A stretch of 64,000 nt of DNA from contig NZ_CP053348.1 in assembly GCF_013394595.1 (NCBI RefSeq), positions 620,001-684,000 on the forward strand, written 5' to 3'. Below, piece by piece: positions 1 to 9,820 of the stretch. The notes under the pieces were generated by a model that had not been told where the DNA came from, ran no database searches, and was given only the letters and a program-made list of their open reading frames with translations. Numbering within the stretch: the first letter of the stretch is position 1; every line of letters begins with the position of its first letter. The stretch comes from Winogradskyella forsetii (GTDB lineage: Bacteria; Bacteroidota; Bacteroidia; Flavobacteriales; Flavobacteriaceae). Both the position numbers and the translations under genes were made by a program.

Positions 1-38
1 AAACCAATGAAACCATTGGAGCTGGGATGATTATATAA
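1..38 (+). CDS. 3' end of probable cysN (sulfate adenylyltransferase large subunit), partial
   Basis: Read from base 3, the first bases encode TNETIGAGMII followed by TAA at 36-38. A T-N-E/A-T-I/V-G-A-G-M ending is typical of the C-terminus of CysN and CysN/C proteins, which form the GTPase subunit of ATP sulfurylase. The next gene is cysQ, a common neighbour of cysDN in Bacteroidota. Only eleven residues are visible, so the call rests on this short motif and the context. Confidence 0.55.
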   Translation, partial: TNETIGAGMII

Positions 39-127
39 CAACTCAGTTTGTAGTGGAGTATTGTCCCCTTGAGGGGACTTTAGGGGTGTTTTTCATTCAA
101 GCTAATTGTATGTTTACTTTTTAATAT

Positions 128-922
128 ATGAACAAAAATTTAAAAATAGCAATAACCGCAGCCTTAGAAGCAGGAAAAGAGATTCTAGACATATATCATT
201 CCGATGATTTTGAAGTGGAATTAAAAGGCGATAATTCCCCATTGACCAAAGCAGATTTAGCATCGCATGTTGTGATCATGTCACATTTAAAAACGACAAA
301 TATTCCTGTGCTTTCTGAGGAAGGTAAATCCATACCCTACAAAGATAGAAAAGATTGGAACCAATTATGGATCGTAGATCCAATAGATGGCACCAAAGAA
401 TTTATTAAGCGTAACGGAGAGTTTACGGTTAACATTGCACTAATTGAAAATCAGAAAACCGTCATAGGCGTTATTTTTGTGCCAGTCTCAGGAGCGCTTT
501 ATTTTTCAACCGATGAAATAGGTGCCTATAAAGTTGTAGTGAACCTTAAAGATTACAACGTTGATGCCTTATTTAATGACGCCAGTAAATTGCCGCTAGA
601 AAGAGAGGATAATACATTCACAGTTGTGGCGAGCCGTTCACACATGTCTCCAGAAACAGAAACTTATGTTAGCGACATGCGCCAGAAGCATGGCGACGTA
701 AATTTGATATCTAAAGGCAGTTCCTTAAAACTATGTATGGTGGCCGAAGGCCAAGCGGATTGTTACCCAAGATTTGCACCAACCATGGAGTGGGATACTG
801 CTGCGGGTCAAGCCATTTGTGAACATGCAGGTTTTGAAGTTATAGATTGGAGTACAAAAGAACGTATGTTATATAATAGGGAAGAATTGTTGAATAACTG
901 GTTTTTGGTAAAGTCATCCTAA
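128..922 (+). CDS. cysQ: 3'(2'),5'-bisphosphate nucleotidase CysQ
   Basis: 264 residues, normal for the inositol-monophosphatase superfamily. CysQ dephosphorylates PAP, the 3'-phosphoadenosine 5'-phosphate left after PAPS is used, giving AMP. The metal-binding motif D84-P-I-D87-G-T-K is followed by E-F, which is characteristic of CysQ. An upstream S-E-E-G (about 63-66) and the late E-W-D-T-A-A-G-Q motif complete the site. It is cytosolic. It follows the probable cysN and precedes a polysaccharide locus with two sulfotransferase genes, which release PAP. ATG start at 128; no strong Shine-Dalgarno, as usual in Bacteroidota. Confidence 0.93.
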   Translation: MNKNLKIAITAALEAGKEILDIYHSDDFEVELKGDNSPLTKADLASHVVIMSHLKTTNIPVLSEEGKSIPYKDRKDWNQLWIVDPIDGTKEFIKRNGEFTVNIALIENQKTVIGVIFVPVSGALYFSTDEIGAYKVVVNLKDYNVDALFNDASKLPLEREDNTFTVVASRSHMSPETETYVSDMRQKHGDVNLISKGSSLKLCMVAEGQADCYPRFAPTMEWDTAAGQAICEHAGFEVIDWSTKERMLYNREELLNNWFLVKSS

Positions 923-964
923 TATTTAATACCAAATAGATCCATTTAATTCTACTACTTTATA

Positions 965-972
965 TACTTTTG
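965..972 (+). promoter_or_regulatory. Candidate -7 promoter element upstream of gmd
   Basis: TACTTTTG at 965-972 fits the Bacteroidota -7 consensus TAnnTTTG and lies about 45 bp before the gmd ATG. No TTG is present at the expected -33 position (943-945), so this is half a promoter. It could be the entry point for the long polysaccharide operon. Confidence 0.45.
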
Positions 973-1017
973 CAGAGTAATTAGTTAGTATTTAAATACA
1001 TAAATTAGAAATTGTTA

Positions 1018-2133
1018 ATGAGTAAAGTCGCATTTATTACAGGGGTTACAGGACAAGATGGTGCCTATTTAAGTGAATTTTTGTTGAAAAAAGGTTATGA
1101 GGTCCACGGTTTGAAACGCCGTTCATCATTATTTAATACGGATCGCATTGACCATTTATACCAAGATCCTCATGTAGATCATCAGAATTTTTATTTGCAT
1201 TATGGTGACATGACGGACAGTACGAATCTTATCCGTTTAATAAAAGAAATTCAACCCGACGAGATTTATAATTTGGCGGCTATGAGTCATGTGGCGGTGT
1301 CTTTTGAAATTCCTGAATATACTGGGAATGCAGATGGTTTAGGGACTTTACGCATTTTAGATGCTGTACGTCTATTAGGTTTAGAGAAAAAAACACGTAT
1401 ATATCAAGCTTCCACTTCAGAGTTGTATGGAAAAGTGCAAGAAGTACCACAATCGGAGACTACACCATTTTATCCAAGATCACCTTATGCTGTGGCCAAA
1501 ATGTATGCTTATTGGATTACTGTAAATTATCGTGAGGCTTATAATATGTATGCTTGTAATGGTATTTTGTTTAATCATGAATCACCAATTAGAGGGGAAA
1601 CTTTTGTAACACGAAAAATTACTAGGGCAGTTTCCCGGATAGCACTAGGGATGCAAGATAAATTTTATCTCGGAAATTTAGATGCACAACGCGATTGGGG
1701 ACATGCCAAGGATTATGTGAGAATGATGTGGATGATTCTTCAAGCGGACGAGGCAGAAGATTGGGTCATTGCTACTGGGAAAACCACAAGAATCCGTGAC
1801 TTTGTTAAAATGAGTTTTGCTGAAGTTGGGATTGAGTTAGAGTTTAAAGGAAAAGGCGAAGATGAAAAAGCATATATCATCAAGTGCAAAAATCCTAATT
1901 ACCAATTAGAAATAGGAAAAGAGATACTCGCTGTTGATGCACGTTATTTTAGGCCTACAGAAGTAGAGTTACTTATTGGCGATGCCTCAAAAGCTAAGGA
2001 CAAATTAGGATGGGAATGCAAATATGATCTTAATGACCTTGTTAAGGATATGATGCAAAGTGATATAAAATTGATGAAAGAACAACAGTACCTTGAAGAT
2101 GGAGGTTATAAAACGATGAATTATTTTGAGTAA
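1018..2133 (+). CDS. gmd: GDP-mannose 4,6-dehydratase
   Basis: 371 residues from the ATG at 1018; in-frame TTG/TTA codons just upstream at 1012 are less likely starts. It converts GDP-D-mannose to GDP-4-keto-6-deoxy-D-mannose with bound NADP(H), the first step to GDP-L-fucose. An extended SDR: Rossmann motif G-V-T-G-Q-D-G (9-15), S-T-S-E-L-Y-G-K with the catalytic T/E pair (about 132-139), catalytic Y157-x3-K161, and the G-I-L-F-N-H-E-S-P segment typical of Gmd. It overlaps fcl by 8 bases, so the two are translationally coupled. Confidence 0.96.
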   Translation: MSKVAFITGVTGQDGAYLSEFLLKKGYEVHGLKRRSSLFNTDRIDHLYQDPHVDHQNFYLHYGDMTDSTNLIRLIKEIQPDEIYNLAAMSHVAVSFEIPEYTGNADGLGTLRILDAVRLLGLEKKTRIYQASTSELYGKVQEVPQSETTPFYPRSPYAVAKMYAYWITVNYREAYNMYACNGILFNHESPIRGETFVTRKITRAVSRIALGMQDKFYLGNLDAQRDWGHAKDYVRMMWMILQADEAEDWVIATGKTTRIRDFVKMSFAEVGIELEFKGKGEDEKAYIIKCKNPNYQLEIGKEILAVDARYFRPTEVELLIGDASKAKDKLGWECKYDLNDLVKDMMQSDIKLMKEQQYLEDGGYKTMNYFE

Positions 2134-3082
2134 ATTAACTAAAGATTCAAAACTATATATCGCAGGTCATCGCGGAATGGTAGGTTCTGCGGTTTGGAGA
2201 GCTTTAGAGACAACAGGTTACACTAATCTCATTGGTAAAACCAGCTCAGAGCTCGATTTGCGAAACCAACAAGCTGTAATTGATTTTATAAATACAGAAA
2301 AGCTTGATATTATTATCGATGCGGCTGCTCGAGTAGGAGGGATCTTAGCCAACAACGAGAATCCATATCCATTTTTAATGGAAAATTTGCAAATTCAGAA
2401 TAATCTCATTGATGCTGCACATAAAGCTGAGATTTCTAAATTTATTTTTTTAGGAAGTTCTTGTATTTACCCAAAATTTGCACCTCAACCCTTAAAAGAA
2501 GAATACTTACTTACCGATAGCTTGGAGCCAACTAATGAATGGTATGCCATTGCTAAAATAGCTGGTGTAAAAGCGTGCGAAGCCATTAGAAAGCAATACG
2601 GTAAAGATTTTGTGAGCTTAATGCCGACCAATTTATATGGTCCTAATGATAATTTTGACTTAAAAAGTTCGCATGTATTGCCTGCTATGATACGAAAGTT
2701 TCACGAGGCTAAAACTACTAATGCTACAGTAGAGTTATGGGGAAGTGGAACACCAATGCGTGAGTTTTTACATGTTGATGACTTAGCGCAGGCCGTTTTA
2801 TTTGCCGTTGAGCATAAATTACCAGAACATTTATATAATGTTGGTACAGGTACAGATGTGACTATAAAAGAACTAGCCGAAACGATTCAAAATGTTGTAG
2901 GTCATAATGGGAAAATTGAATGGGACAGTTCAAAACCAGATGGAACACCTAGAAAGTTGATGGATAGTTCAAAGCTAAGAGCTTTGGGTTGGGCTTCAGA
3001 ATATACTTTAGAAAAAGGAATAATAGATACTTACAATTGGTTTACCTCGCACCAAAAAGACTATAAAAAAGTAAAAATTTAA
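2126..3082 (+). CDS. fcl: GDP-L-fucose synthase (epimerase/reductase)
   Basis: 318 residues. The enzyme epimerises GDP-4-keto-6-deoxymannose at C3 and C5 and reduces it with NADPH to GDP-L-fucose. The N-terminal G-H-R-G-M-V-G (14-20) is the Fcl form of the dinucleotide motif, followed by L-G-S-S-C-I-Y-P and Y-A-I-A-K (Y-x3-K). The start is TTG at 2126 inside the gmd coding end; the next ATG falls within the Rossmann motif and would destroy it, so the TTG is preferred. It completes the GDP-fucose branch. Confidence 0.95.
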   Translation: MSKLTKDSKLYIAGHRGMVGSAVWRALETTGYTNLIGKTSSELDLRNQQAVIDFINTEKLDIIIDAAARVGGILANNENPYPFLMENLQIQNNLIDAAHKAEISKFIFLGSSCIYPKFAPQPLKEEYLLTDSLEPTNEWYAIAKIAGVKACEAIRKQYGKDFVSLMPTNLYGPNDNFDLKSSHVLPAMIRKFHEAKTTNATVELWGSGTPMREFLHVDDLAQAVLFAVEHKLPEHLYNVGTGTDVTIKELAETIQNVVGHNGKIEWDSSKPDGTPRKLMDSSKLRALGWASEYTLEKGIIDTYNWFTSHQKDYKKVKI

Positions 3083-3125
3083 GTTAGTGCCTTCAATTTA
3101 AATTTAGGAAAATAATAAAGTTTTT

Positions 3126-4229
3126 ATGATTCGATTATTGATTATTGTGGGTACAAGACCGAATTATATTAAGGTTACACAATTTAAAAAAGTAGCTGAT
3201 CAAAAATTTAAAAATAAATTCGACATAAAAATCGTCCACACAGGCCAACACTTTGACAAAGCCATGGCTGATGATTTTTTTAAACAATTAGACATCTATC
3301 CCGACTTTGCTTTGAACATTCCCCAAAGCACTGCAAATAATCAAATCGGTGAAATTATAATTAGGTTGGAAGGCATTGTAAATCAGTTTCTTCCAGATAT
3401 GATCATTGTGTCAGGCGATGTCAACTCTACTTTAGCTGCTGCTATTACCGCAAATAAAATGAATATTCCACTGGCGCATTTAGAAAGTGGTTTACGGAGT
3501 TTTGACCGAAGTATGCCAGAAGAAATCAATCGACTTTTGGTCGATGAAATAACAGATCACTTCTTTGTAACGGAACAAAGTGGCATAGATAATCTACTCA
3601 AAGAAGGAAAACCAAAAGAGCGGATCCATTTTGTTGGGAACACCATGATTGATACACTCGTCGCTTTTGAAGAAGATATAGAATCCCAGTCCATTTTAGA
3701 AACGTTTCAACTGAACAAGGATGATTTTATTTTAATGACTATTCATCGTCCGGCTACAGTAGATCACAAAAATGGTCTAGAAAAGTTATTGAATTTGATG
3801 GATAAACTGTCTAAAAATCATCAAGTGGTCTTTCCAATGCACCCGCGAACGTTGAACAATCTATCGAAGTATGGTTTAAAATCGGACTTCGAAAAATTAA
3901 AAGGTGTTATAATTACAGGCCCATTGGATTATTTTAGTTTTCAAAACCTTATCCATAATTGCAGAATGGTATTAACAGACAGTGGTGGCATTCAAGAGGA
4001 AACAACCTACAAATTAAAACCTTGCTTAACGCTGAGACCAAATACCGAAAGGCCTAGTACTATAACCCAAGGAACAAATGTTTTGTTGGATTTTGATGTT
4101 GATAAAATTTTAAGCCATATCGAAACTGTTGAAGCTGGAATGGAAAATCATAGTAATGTGCCAAAATTTTGGGATGGTAAAGCCACAGAACGTATTTTAG
4201 CAATTATTGAAACATTGCCTTTAAAATAA
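3126..4229 (+). CDS. wecB: UDP-N-acetylglucosamine 2-epimerase (non-hydrolysing)
   Basis: 367 residues, usual length for WecB/MnaA. It interconverts UDP-GlcNAc and UDP-ManNAc. Visible family motifs, in order: G-T-R-P-N-Y-I-K at the N-terminus, H-T-G-Q-H-F-D, S-G-D-V-N-S-T, H-L-E-S-G-L-R-S-F-D and M-P-E-E-I-N-R, T-I-H-R-P-A-T, T-D-S-G-G-I-Q-E-E and the R-P-N-T-E-R-P loop. No UDP-ManNAc dehydrogenase (wecC) lies in the window, so ManNAc itself may be used, or the dehydrogenase is elsewhere. Some annotation sets call this type WbpI/CapG-like; substrate is inferred. Confidence 0.9.
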   Translation: MIRLLIIVGTRPNYIKVTQFKKVADQKFKNKFDIKIVHTGQHFDKAMADDFFKQLDIYPDFALNIPQSTANNQIGEIIIRLEGIVNQFLPDMIIVSGDVNSTLAAAITANKMNIPLAHLESGLRSFDRSMPEEINRLLVDEITDHFFVTEQSGIDNLLKEGKPKERIHFVGNTMIDTLVAFEEDIESQSILETFQLNKDDFILMTIHRPATVDHKNGLEKLLNLMDKLSKNHQVVFPMHPRTLNNLSKYGLKSDFEKLKGVIITGPLDYFSFQNLIHNCRMVLTDSGGIQEETTYKLKPCLTLRPNTERPSTITQGTNVLLDFDVDKILSHIETVEAGMENHSNVPKFWDGKATERILAIIETLPLK

Positions 4230-4295
4230 AAGGTATTCGAAGTACATTTACATTTTTATATAATTGATTTATTATCAGATGAAAAGTTATGGACA

Positions 4296-4303
4296 TAAAT
4301 TTG
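4296..4303 (+). promoter_or_regulatory. Candidate -7 promoter element before rfbB
   Basis: TAAATTTG at 4296-4303 matches TAnnTTTG in the 165-bp gap between wecB and rfbB, about 90 bp before the rfbB ATG. There is no TTG 19 bp upstream, so it is a weak candidate for an internal promoter of the locus. Confidence 0.3.
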
Positions 4304-4394
4304 TTAAGATGTTATTTCTTGATGAAGTTGAATTGAAAGTTTTTTATCACGGAAACTATTATTAGGTAGAAAATAATTAAAAAATATTACTGCA

Positions 4395-5447
4395 ATGAAG
4401 AATATATTAATAACTGGAGGAGCAGGCTTTATAGGATGTCATGTGGTTAAGTTGTTTGTAGAAAAGTATCCAAACTATCATATAATTAACTTAGATCTGC
4501 TTACATATGCAGGAAATCTTGAGAATTTAAGCGCCATAGAGCACTCAGAGAATTATTCGTTTATAAAAGGAGATATTTGTGATCGTAGTCTAATCAAGGA
4601 AATTTTTAAAAAGTATGCTATAGAGGCTGTTATTCATTTAGCAGCAGAATCTCATGTAGATCGATCCATTACCAACCCTTTTGAGTTTGCCAACACCAAC
4701 ATAATGGGAACATTAAACTTGTTAAATCAGGCCAAAGAAAGTTGGAAAAATAATTTTGAAGATAAATTATTCTATCATATTTCTACGGATGAGGTTTTTG
4801 GCTCTTTGGGAGACGAAGGTTTCTTTTTAGAGGATACGCCTTACGATCCTAAATCGCCTTATTCGGCCTCAAAAGCCAGCTCAGATCATTTTGTGCGCGC
4901 TTATCAAAACACTTATGGATTGCCTGCCATAATAACCAACTGCTCCAACAATTATGGCCCAAATCAATTTCCTGAAAAATTAATTCCATTATTTATAAAT
5001 AATATAAAAAATAACAAACCACTTCCTGTTTATGGGGAAGGTTTAAATATAAGGGATTGGTTATTTGTAGAAGACCACGCGCGTGCCATTGATGTCGTTT
5101 TTCATAAGGGAACTATTGGCGATACTTACAATATTGGCGGCTTTAACGAGTGGAAAAACATTGACCTCATAAAGGTTATCTGTAAAGTTATGGACAAGCA
5201 ATTGGGAAGAGAAGAAGGCAGTTCCGAAAAATTGATCACCTATGTTACAGATAGGGCCGGACATGACATGCGATACGCCATCGATTCAACCAAATTAAAA
5301 GACAATTTGGGTTGGGAGCCTTCCTTGCAGTTTGAAGAAGGCATAGAAAAAACGATTAGTTGGTATCTTGATAATGAAGCGTGGTTACATAACATCGTTA
5401 CTGGCGACTATAAAGACTATTACGAAAAACAATATGTGTCGCATTAA
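4395..5447 (+). CDS. rfbB: dTDP-glucose 4,6-dehydratase
   Basis: 350 residues. It converts dTDP-D-glucose to dTDP-4-keto-6-deoxy-D-glucose using bound NAD. Extended SDR signatures: G-G-A-G-F-I-G (8-14), H-L-A-A-E-S-H-V-D-R-S (81-91), catalytic S-T-D-E-V-F-G (130-136) and Y156-S-A-S-K160, then N-C-S-N-N-Y-G-P-N-Q-F-P-E-K-L-I-P. The last two segments are specific to RmlB. The product would feed the DegT-type aminotransferase of the locus, because rfbC and rfbD for dTDP-rhamnose are not in the window. Confidence 0.96.
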   Translation: MKNILITGGAGFIGCHVVKLFVEKYPNYHIINLDLLTYAGNLENLSAIEHSENYSFIKGDICDRSLIKEIFKKYAIEAVIHLAAESHVDRSITNPFEFANTNIMGTLNLLNQAKESWKNNFEDKLFYHISTDEVFGSLGDEGFFLEDTPYDPKSPYSASKASSDHFVRAYQNTYGLPAIITNCSNNYGPNQFPEKLIPLFINNIKNNKPLPVYGEGLNIRDWLFVEDHARAIDVVFHKGTIGDTYNIGGFNEWKNIDLIKVICKVMDKQLGREEGSSEKLITYVTDRAGHDMRYAIDSTKLKDNLGWEPSLQFEEGIEKTISWYLDNEAWLHNIVTGDYKDYYEKQYVSH

Positions 5448-5518
5448 ACTATGAAAAGTTAGAGGTTAAGCGAAGTTTTATAAAAACATATTTTTAGAAA
5501 TCTTAGAATAAAAAAGGA

Positions 5519-6391
5519 ATGAAAGGTATTGTATTAGCGGGCGGATCGGGAACACGGTTACATCCATTAACCATAAGTGTGAGTAAACAGTTATTGCCAA
5601 TTTATGATAAGCCCATGATTTATTACCCAATATCCGTCCTAATGCTGGCTGGTATTAGGGACATTTTAATTATTTCAACACCTGATGATCTTCCTAATTT
5701 TAAAAAATTATTGGGTACAGGCGAAAAATTTGGAGTCAATTTTGAGTATGCAGAACAGCCTTCACCAGACGGATTGGCACAAGCTTTTATTATAGGAGAA
5801 GAATTTATTGGAAATGATGCGGTGTGCTTAGTGTTGGGCGATAACATCTTTTACGGAGCCGGATTACAAAACATTTTAAAAGCATCCGTAAGAAGCGTTG
5901 AGGAACAAGGGAAAGCCATGGTATTTGGAAATTACGTGAGTGATCCAGAACGGTATGGAGTCGCTGAATTTGATGCAGAAAAAAACGTCATCAGTATTGA
6001 AGAAAAACCAAAACAACCAAAATCAAATTATGCGGTAGTCGGTTTATATTTTTATCCTAATTCGGTTATCGAAGTGGCTAAACAAGTAAAACCATCAAAT
6101 CGAGGCGAGCTGGAAATTACTTCAGTAAACCAACACTATCTTGAAAAAGAGAATTTAAAACTTCAAATATTGAGCAGAGGTTTTGCATGGCTAGATACCG
6201 GAACGCACGAAGCATTGACTGAAGCCACTGAGTTTGTAAAAGCCGTTGAAAAGCGGACAGGTCTAAAAATTGCTTGTTTGGAGGAGATTGCAATGAACTA
6301 TGCTTGGGTGAACAAAGAGAAAACCTTAAAAAATATTGAAAGTCTAAAGGGCGATTACTTTGATTATTTAAAAAAGATTATATCAAAGTAA
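5519..6391 (+). CDS. rfbA: Glucose-1-phosphate thymidylyltransferase
   Basis: 290 residues, the standard RmlA length. It makes dTDP-glucose from dTTP and glucose-1-phosphate, the substrate of the preceding rfbB. The N-terminal nucleotide-binding motif is [13 protein letters not shown], followed by [15 protein letters not shown], the metal-binding L-G-D-N-I-F-Y-G (about 106-113), E-E-K-P and W-L-D-T-G-T-H. It is separated from rfbB by about 70 bp. Confidence 0.96.
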   Translation: MKGIVLAGGSGTRLHPLTISVSKQLLPIYDKPMIYYPISVLMLAGIRDILIISTPDDLPNFKKLLGTGEKFGVNFEYAEQPSPDGLAQAFIIGEEFIGNDAVCLVLGDNIFYGAGLQNILKASVRSVEEQGKAMVFGNYVSDPERYGVAEFDAEKNVISIEEKPKQPKSNYAVVGLYFYPNSVIEVAKQVKPSNRGELEITSVNQHYLEKENLKLQILSRGFAWLDTGTHEALTEATEFVKAVEKRTGLKIACLEEIAMNYAWVNKEKTLKNIESLKGDYFDYLKKIISK

Positions 6392-6409
6392 TTTTTTTAA
6401 AATATATAA

Positions 6410-7879
6410 ATGTCAGATAATCTAAAAACCAAAACAACTTCTGCTTTTAGCTGGGCGTTGGGTGGGCAGCTATCAAATCAAATCATTGGTTTTGTTATCA
6501 CATTAGTTTTGGCTAGACTCTTAACACCTGAAGAATTTGGGTTGGCGAGTTTGGTTATGGTGGTTAATTTGATAGGTCAAATATTTATAGACGCAGGTAT
6601 ATCCTCAGGACTGATACGAAACAAAACGGTGAATAATACCGAGTTGTCTAGTTTTTTTTGGCTAAATATTATAATAGGGGTGATTATGATGCTATTGGTT
6701 TTTATGATCAGTACATTTATAGCAAATCTCTATGAAAGTGAAAATTTAGCACCTTTATTGCAATTAAGTTCGCTGCAGTTTTTTTTAAGCTCTCTTGGTT
6801 TAATACCAATGGTGTTGCGAAAAAGGGATATTGACTTTAGATTTTTATCTCAGTTAGATGTTGGTGTCAACTTATCGTCAGGATTAATCACCATTCTTTT
6901 AGCTTTTTTGGGTTTTGGAGTATATAGTCTTATTTTTCGAAGTATCATAAGTGGTATCGTTAATGCAGGTTTTCTTTGGGGTAAAACGTCTTGGCGTCCA
7001 ACTTGGGTGTTTTCCTATAAAAGTATCAAACCTACACTAAATTATAGTACTGGTATCTTAGGTTTATCAATAGTTAATACAATTTCCAGTAACTTAAGTA
7101 CGATTTTAATAGGTAAGGTCTTTTCGGTTGCTACCATAGGTATTTACAATCGTGCGGCGAATACTAGAGGTTTAATATTGAAAAACTTCGGGCCTCTTTT
7201 TAATAAAGTGCTATTTCCTGTGTTGTCTAAAATACAGGACGACGAAGTTAGATTGCAATCGTATTACTTAAAGGCGATACAAATGGTCTCATTGCTTGCT
7301 GTCTTCTTTATGGCATTGCTCTATTTGTTTTCAGATACAATAATTTACTATTTATATGGTGAGCAATGGACCAATGCTGCTCCAATGCTCAAAATTTTGT
7401 CTGTTGCCGGCTTGGTCTTGCCCATTAGTAATATAAATTTAAATCTTTTTATGGTTAAAGGAAAGTCTAGATTTCTTATGTCATATGAGCTGGCAAAGCA
7501 TATTCTGTCAGCTATTGTAATGGTTATTTCCATTAACTATGGCATGGAATATTTTCTATATAGCTTAGTGGCTATGGCATATTTGTTTTTTTTTATGAAC
7601 ATCACTTTAACTTATAAAAAATTTAAATTCTCTATACGAGCACAATTAATGGCTTTTACTTCTAAATTAATACCGGCATTGCTACTTGTTATTGCCATAG
7701 AATTGTTAATTTTACCAAAGGAAGTGTCCTTGACTTATATGTTAATTGTTTCTCCAATATTTACGATTATCTATTTTGTGAGTGCATTTTTAATTGACAA
7801 AGAGTTATATTTTCTAATAAGAGATTTAGTTAAACCTAAATTGAAACAAGTAGCAACTAAATTGTCAAATTATTTTTAA
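6410..7879 (+). CDS. Polysaccharide flippase, Wzx/WzxC type (MOP superfamily)
   Basis: 489 residues, very hydrophobic, with roughly 12-14 membrane segments. The N-terminus (A-F-S-W-A-L-G-G-Q followed by L-V-L-A-R-L-L-T-P-E-E-F-G) is typical of the polysaccharide transport (PST) branch related to WzxC. It would move lipid-linked repeat units across the inner membrane for Wzy polymerisation. It starts 19 bases after rfbA. It is the only flippase seen in the locus. The exact substrate cannot be read from sequence. Confidence 0.88.
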   Translation: MSDNLKTKTTSAFSWALGGQLSNQIIGFVITLVLARLLTPEEFGLASLVMVVNLIGQIFIDAGISSGLIRNKTVNNTELSSFFWLNIIIGVIMMLLVFMISTFIANLYESENLAPLLQLSSLQFFLSSLGLIPMVLRKRDIDFRFLSQLDVGVNLSSGLITILLAFLGFGVYSLIFRSIISGIVNAGFLWGKTSWRPTWVFSYKSIKPTLNYSTGILGLSIVNTISSNLSTILIGKVFSVATIGIYNRAANTRGLILKNFGPLFNKVLFPVLSKIQDDEVRLQSYYLKAIQMVSLLAVFFMALLYLFSDTIIYYLYGEQWTNAAPMLKILSVAGLVLPISNINLNLFMVKGKSRFLMSYELAKHILSAIVMVISINYGMEYFLYSLVAMAYLFFFMNITLTYKKFKFSIRAQLMAFTSKLIPALLLVIAIELLILPKEVSLTYMLIVSPIFTIIYFVSAFLIDKELYFLIRDLVKPKLKQVATKLSNYF

Positions 7880-7949
7880 TATTAATAGAAGAAATTTATT
7901 TTTATAAATACAGCACACCCAAAACCTTGAAATTTATTTTAATACTATT

Positions 7950-8753
7950 ATGATAATTACAAAAGATTTTGTTTTTATACACATGCCTAAAACAGGTGGA
8001 ACTTTTGTGCACGGTATATTTAAAAAAATTATTGCCAAATACAAGAAAAATAATGCGTTACATTGGTATGCCAACAGGCTTGCATTAAAAATGAATTTAG
8101 CTATACCCATATACCAGAAAATAGATACTATAAAATATTATGAGCATCCAAATAATCCTGTAGTAGGCCAACATGCGGGCGTTTCTTTTATACCTACTAA
8201 ATATCGCATGCTCCCAGTAATTTCCGTAAAACGAGATCCAGTTAAGAAATTCATCTCAGCATATTATTACAGATGGTGGGAACGTTTCCCCACATTATCA
8301 ATCACTGAATTAGAGCTGTTATTTCCGCACTATCCAGATATCACTATAGAGGAGTATTTTAAATTGGCCTATGATATAGAGATGAAAAAATTTTTCGAAA
8401 GTGATTTCAGAGAGGACATTGGAGTACTATCATGGCAATTTATAAGAATGTATTCAACAGATCCATTATATGTTTACAATAATATAACCCAACAGAATTA
8501 TTCTGAATTTGTTAAAACCTATTTTGTTAATGTCCAGTTTTTTGAGATGAACACATTAAATTCAGATTTTGAAGCATATATTAAAACAACTTCTTTTTCT
8601 GAATATTCAGACTTTTTTGAAACCAGTGAGCGAATTTACCCGCCAGGTTCAAACATTAAAAAAAGATCAGAGAAAATTTCTAATGAATTATCTGAAACGT
8701 TGATGAGCAGAGAATGGCTCTTGTATAATTTTTTTCCAGAATATAAATTATGA
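7950..8753 (+). CDS. Carbohydrate sulfotransferase (Sulfotransfer_2-like)
   Basis: 267 residues. The N-terminal H-M-P-K-T-G-G-T-F (11-19) is the 5'-phosphosulfate loop of PAPS-dependent sulfotransferases. The segment S-V-K-R-D-P-V-K-K-F-I-S-A-Y-Y (about 90-105) carries the Arg and Ser of the 3'-phosphate-binding motif. It probably sulfates a sugar of the repeat unit in the cytoplasm using PAPS. It overlaps the next gene by ATGA, so the two are coupled. The acceptor is unknown. Confidence 0.82.
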   Translation: MIITKDFVFIHMPKTGGTFVHGIFKKIIAKYKKNNALHWYANRLALKMNLAIPIYQKIDTIKYYEHPNNPVVGQHAGVSFIPTKYRMLPVISVKRDPVKKFISAYYYRWWERFPTLSITELELLFPHYPDITIEEYFKLAYDIEMKKFFESDFREDIGVLSWQFIRMYSTDPLYVYNNITQQNYSEFVKTYFVNVQFFEMNTLNSDFEAYIKTTSFSEYSDFFETSERIYPPGSNIKKRSEKISNELSETLMSREWLLYNFFPEYKL

Positions 8754-9820
8754 TACCTGTAACAGAACCCTTCTTACCACCAAAATTAGAGTTGTACGCC
8801 TTGTTAGATGAGGTCTATGATAGAAACTGGCTTACCAATAGTGGTCCATTAGTGAACTTGTTAGAATCTGAAATTCCAAAGTTTTTAAATTATAATGGTC
8901 ATTTTAGTTATGTAAATAATGGCACCATAGCACTACAAATTGCTATTAAAGCTTTGGAACTTCAAGGAGAAATTATTACTACACCCTTTTCTTATGTCGC
9001 TACAACAAGCAGTATTGCCTGGCAAGGCTGTAAAGCAGTCTTTGTAGATATTGAAAAAGAATCTTGCAATATTGATCCTAAAAAGATTGAAGCCGCCATA
9101 ACACCTCAAACCTCAGCTATTTTAGCGACCCATGTATATGGTAATCCTTGTGACGTAGAAGCCATTGCGGAAATTGCCAAAAAGCATAGTCTGAAGGTGA
9201 TATATGATGCAGCACATTGTTTTGGAACGACCTATAAAGGAAAATCAATCTTTGAGTATGGTGATGTAAGTACCACGAGTTTTCATGCTACTAAATTATT
9301 CCATACTGTAGAAGGTGGCGCTTTATTTACCAATAATAAGGATTTAGCACATAAAATAAATTACATGCGTAATTTTGGTCATAATGGTCAAGAAGAGTTT
9401 TGGGGCATTGGTATAAATGGTAAAAATTCAGAGTTTCATGCCGCAATGGGAATAGCAAATCTTAAGCATATATCAAATATTCTAAAAAAACGCAAAGCGC
9501 AGTGGTTGTATTATAGGGATCAACTTGGAAGTCATCTCAACGTTTTAGAACTGATTGATGAGGCAGGTTTTAATTTCGCCTATTTTCCAATATTCTTTGC
9601 CACGGAAGAAGAATTATTAGCTAAGAAAAAAGTATTGGACGAGAATCATATTTACTGCAGACGTTATTTTTTTCCAAGTTTAAACACTTTAAATTATGCG
9701 ATTAATACTGATTTATGCGAGATTGCAGAGCAAAGAGCAAAAACCGTATTAACCTTGCCACTTTACGATAAATTGAGCAGCGCAAATCAGCTCTTAATTG
9801 TTAAAAATCTTTTAAGTTGA
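8750..9820 (+). CDS. DegT/DnrJ/EryC1/StrS family sugar aminotransferase
   Basis: 356 residues. PLP-dependent transamination of a nucleotide keto-sugar. D-A-A-H-C-F-G (153-159) holds the Asp that contacts the PLP ring nitrogen. The Schiff-base lysine is K182 in S-F-H-A-T-K-L-F-H. The N-terminal N-W-L-T-N-S-G-P region is family-typical. Since rfbA and rfbB supply dTDP-4-keto-6-deoxyglucose, a 4-aminotransferase of the VioA/WecE/RfbE group is the likely role, giving a 4-amino-4,6-dideoxy sugar; this is inference. Its 3' half matches the decayed DNA at 11562-12039, a relic of a second copy. Confidence 0.9.
   Translation: MIPVTEPFLPPKLELYALLDEVYDRNWLTNSGPLVNLLESEIPKFLNYNGHFSYVNNGTIALQIAIKALELQGEIITTPFSYVATTSSIAWQGCKAVFVDIEKESCNIDPKKIEAAITPQTSAILATHVYGNPCDVEAIAEIAKKHSLKVIYDAAHCFGTTYKGKSIFEYGDVSTTSFHATKLFHTVEGGALFTNNKDLAHKINYMRNFGHNGQEEFWGIGINGKNSEFHAAMGIANLKHISNILKKRKAQWLYYRDQLGSHLNVLELIDEAGFNFAYFPIFFATEEELLAKKKVLDENHIYCRRYFFPSLNTLNYAINTDLCEIAEQRAKTVLTLPLYDKLSSANQLLIVKNLLS

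Noticed and set aside
4279..4365. A 28-codon frame between wecB and rfbB
   Set aside because: Short, no hydrophobic or conserved pattern; the region more likely holds a promoter.
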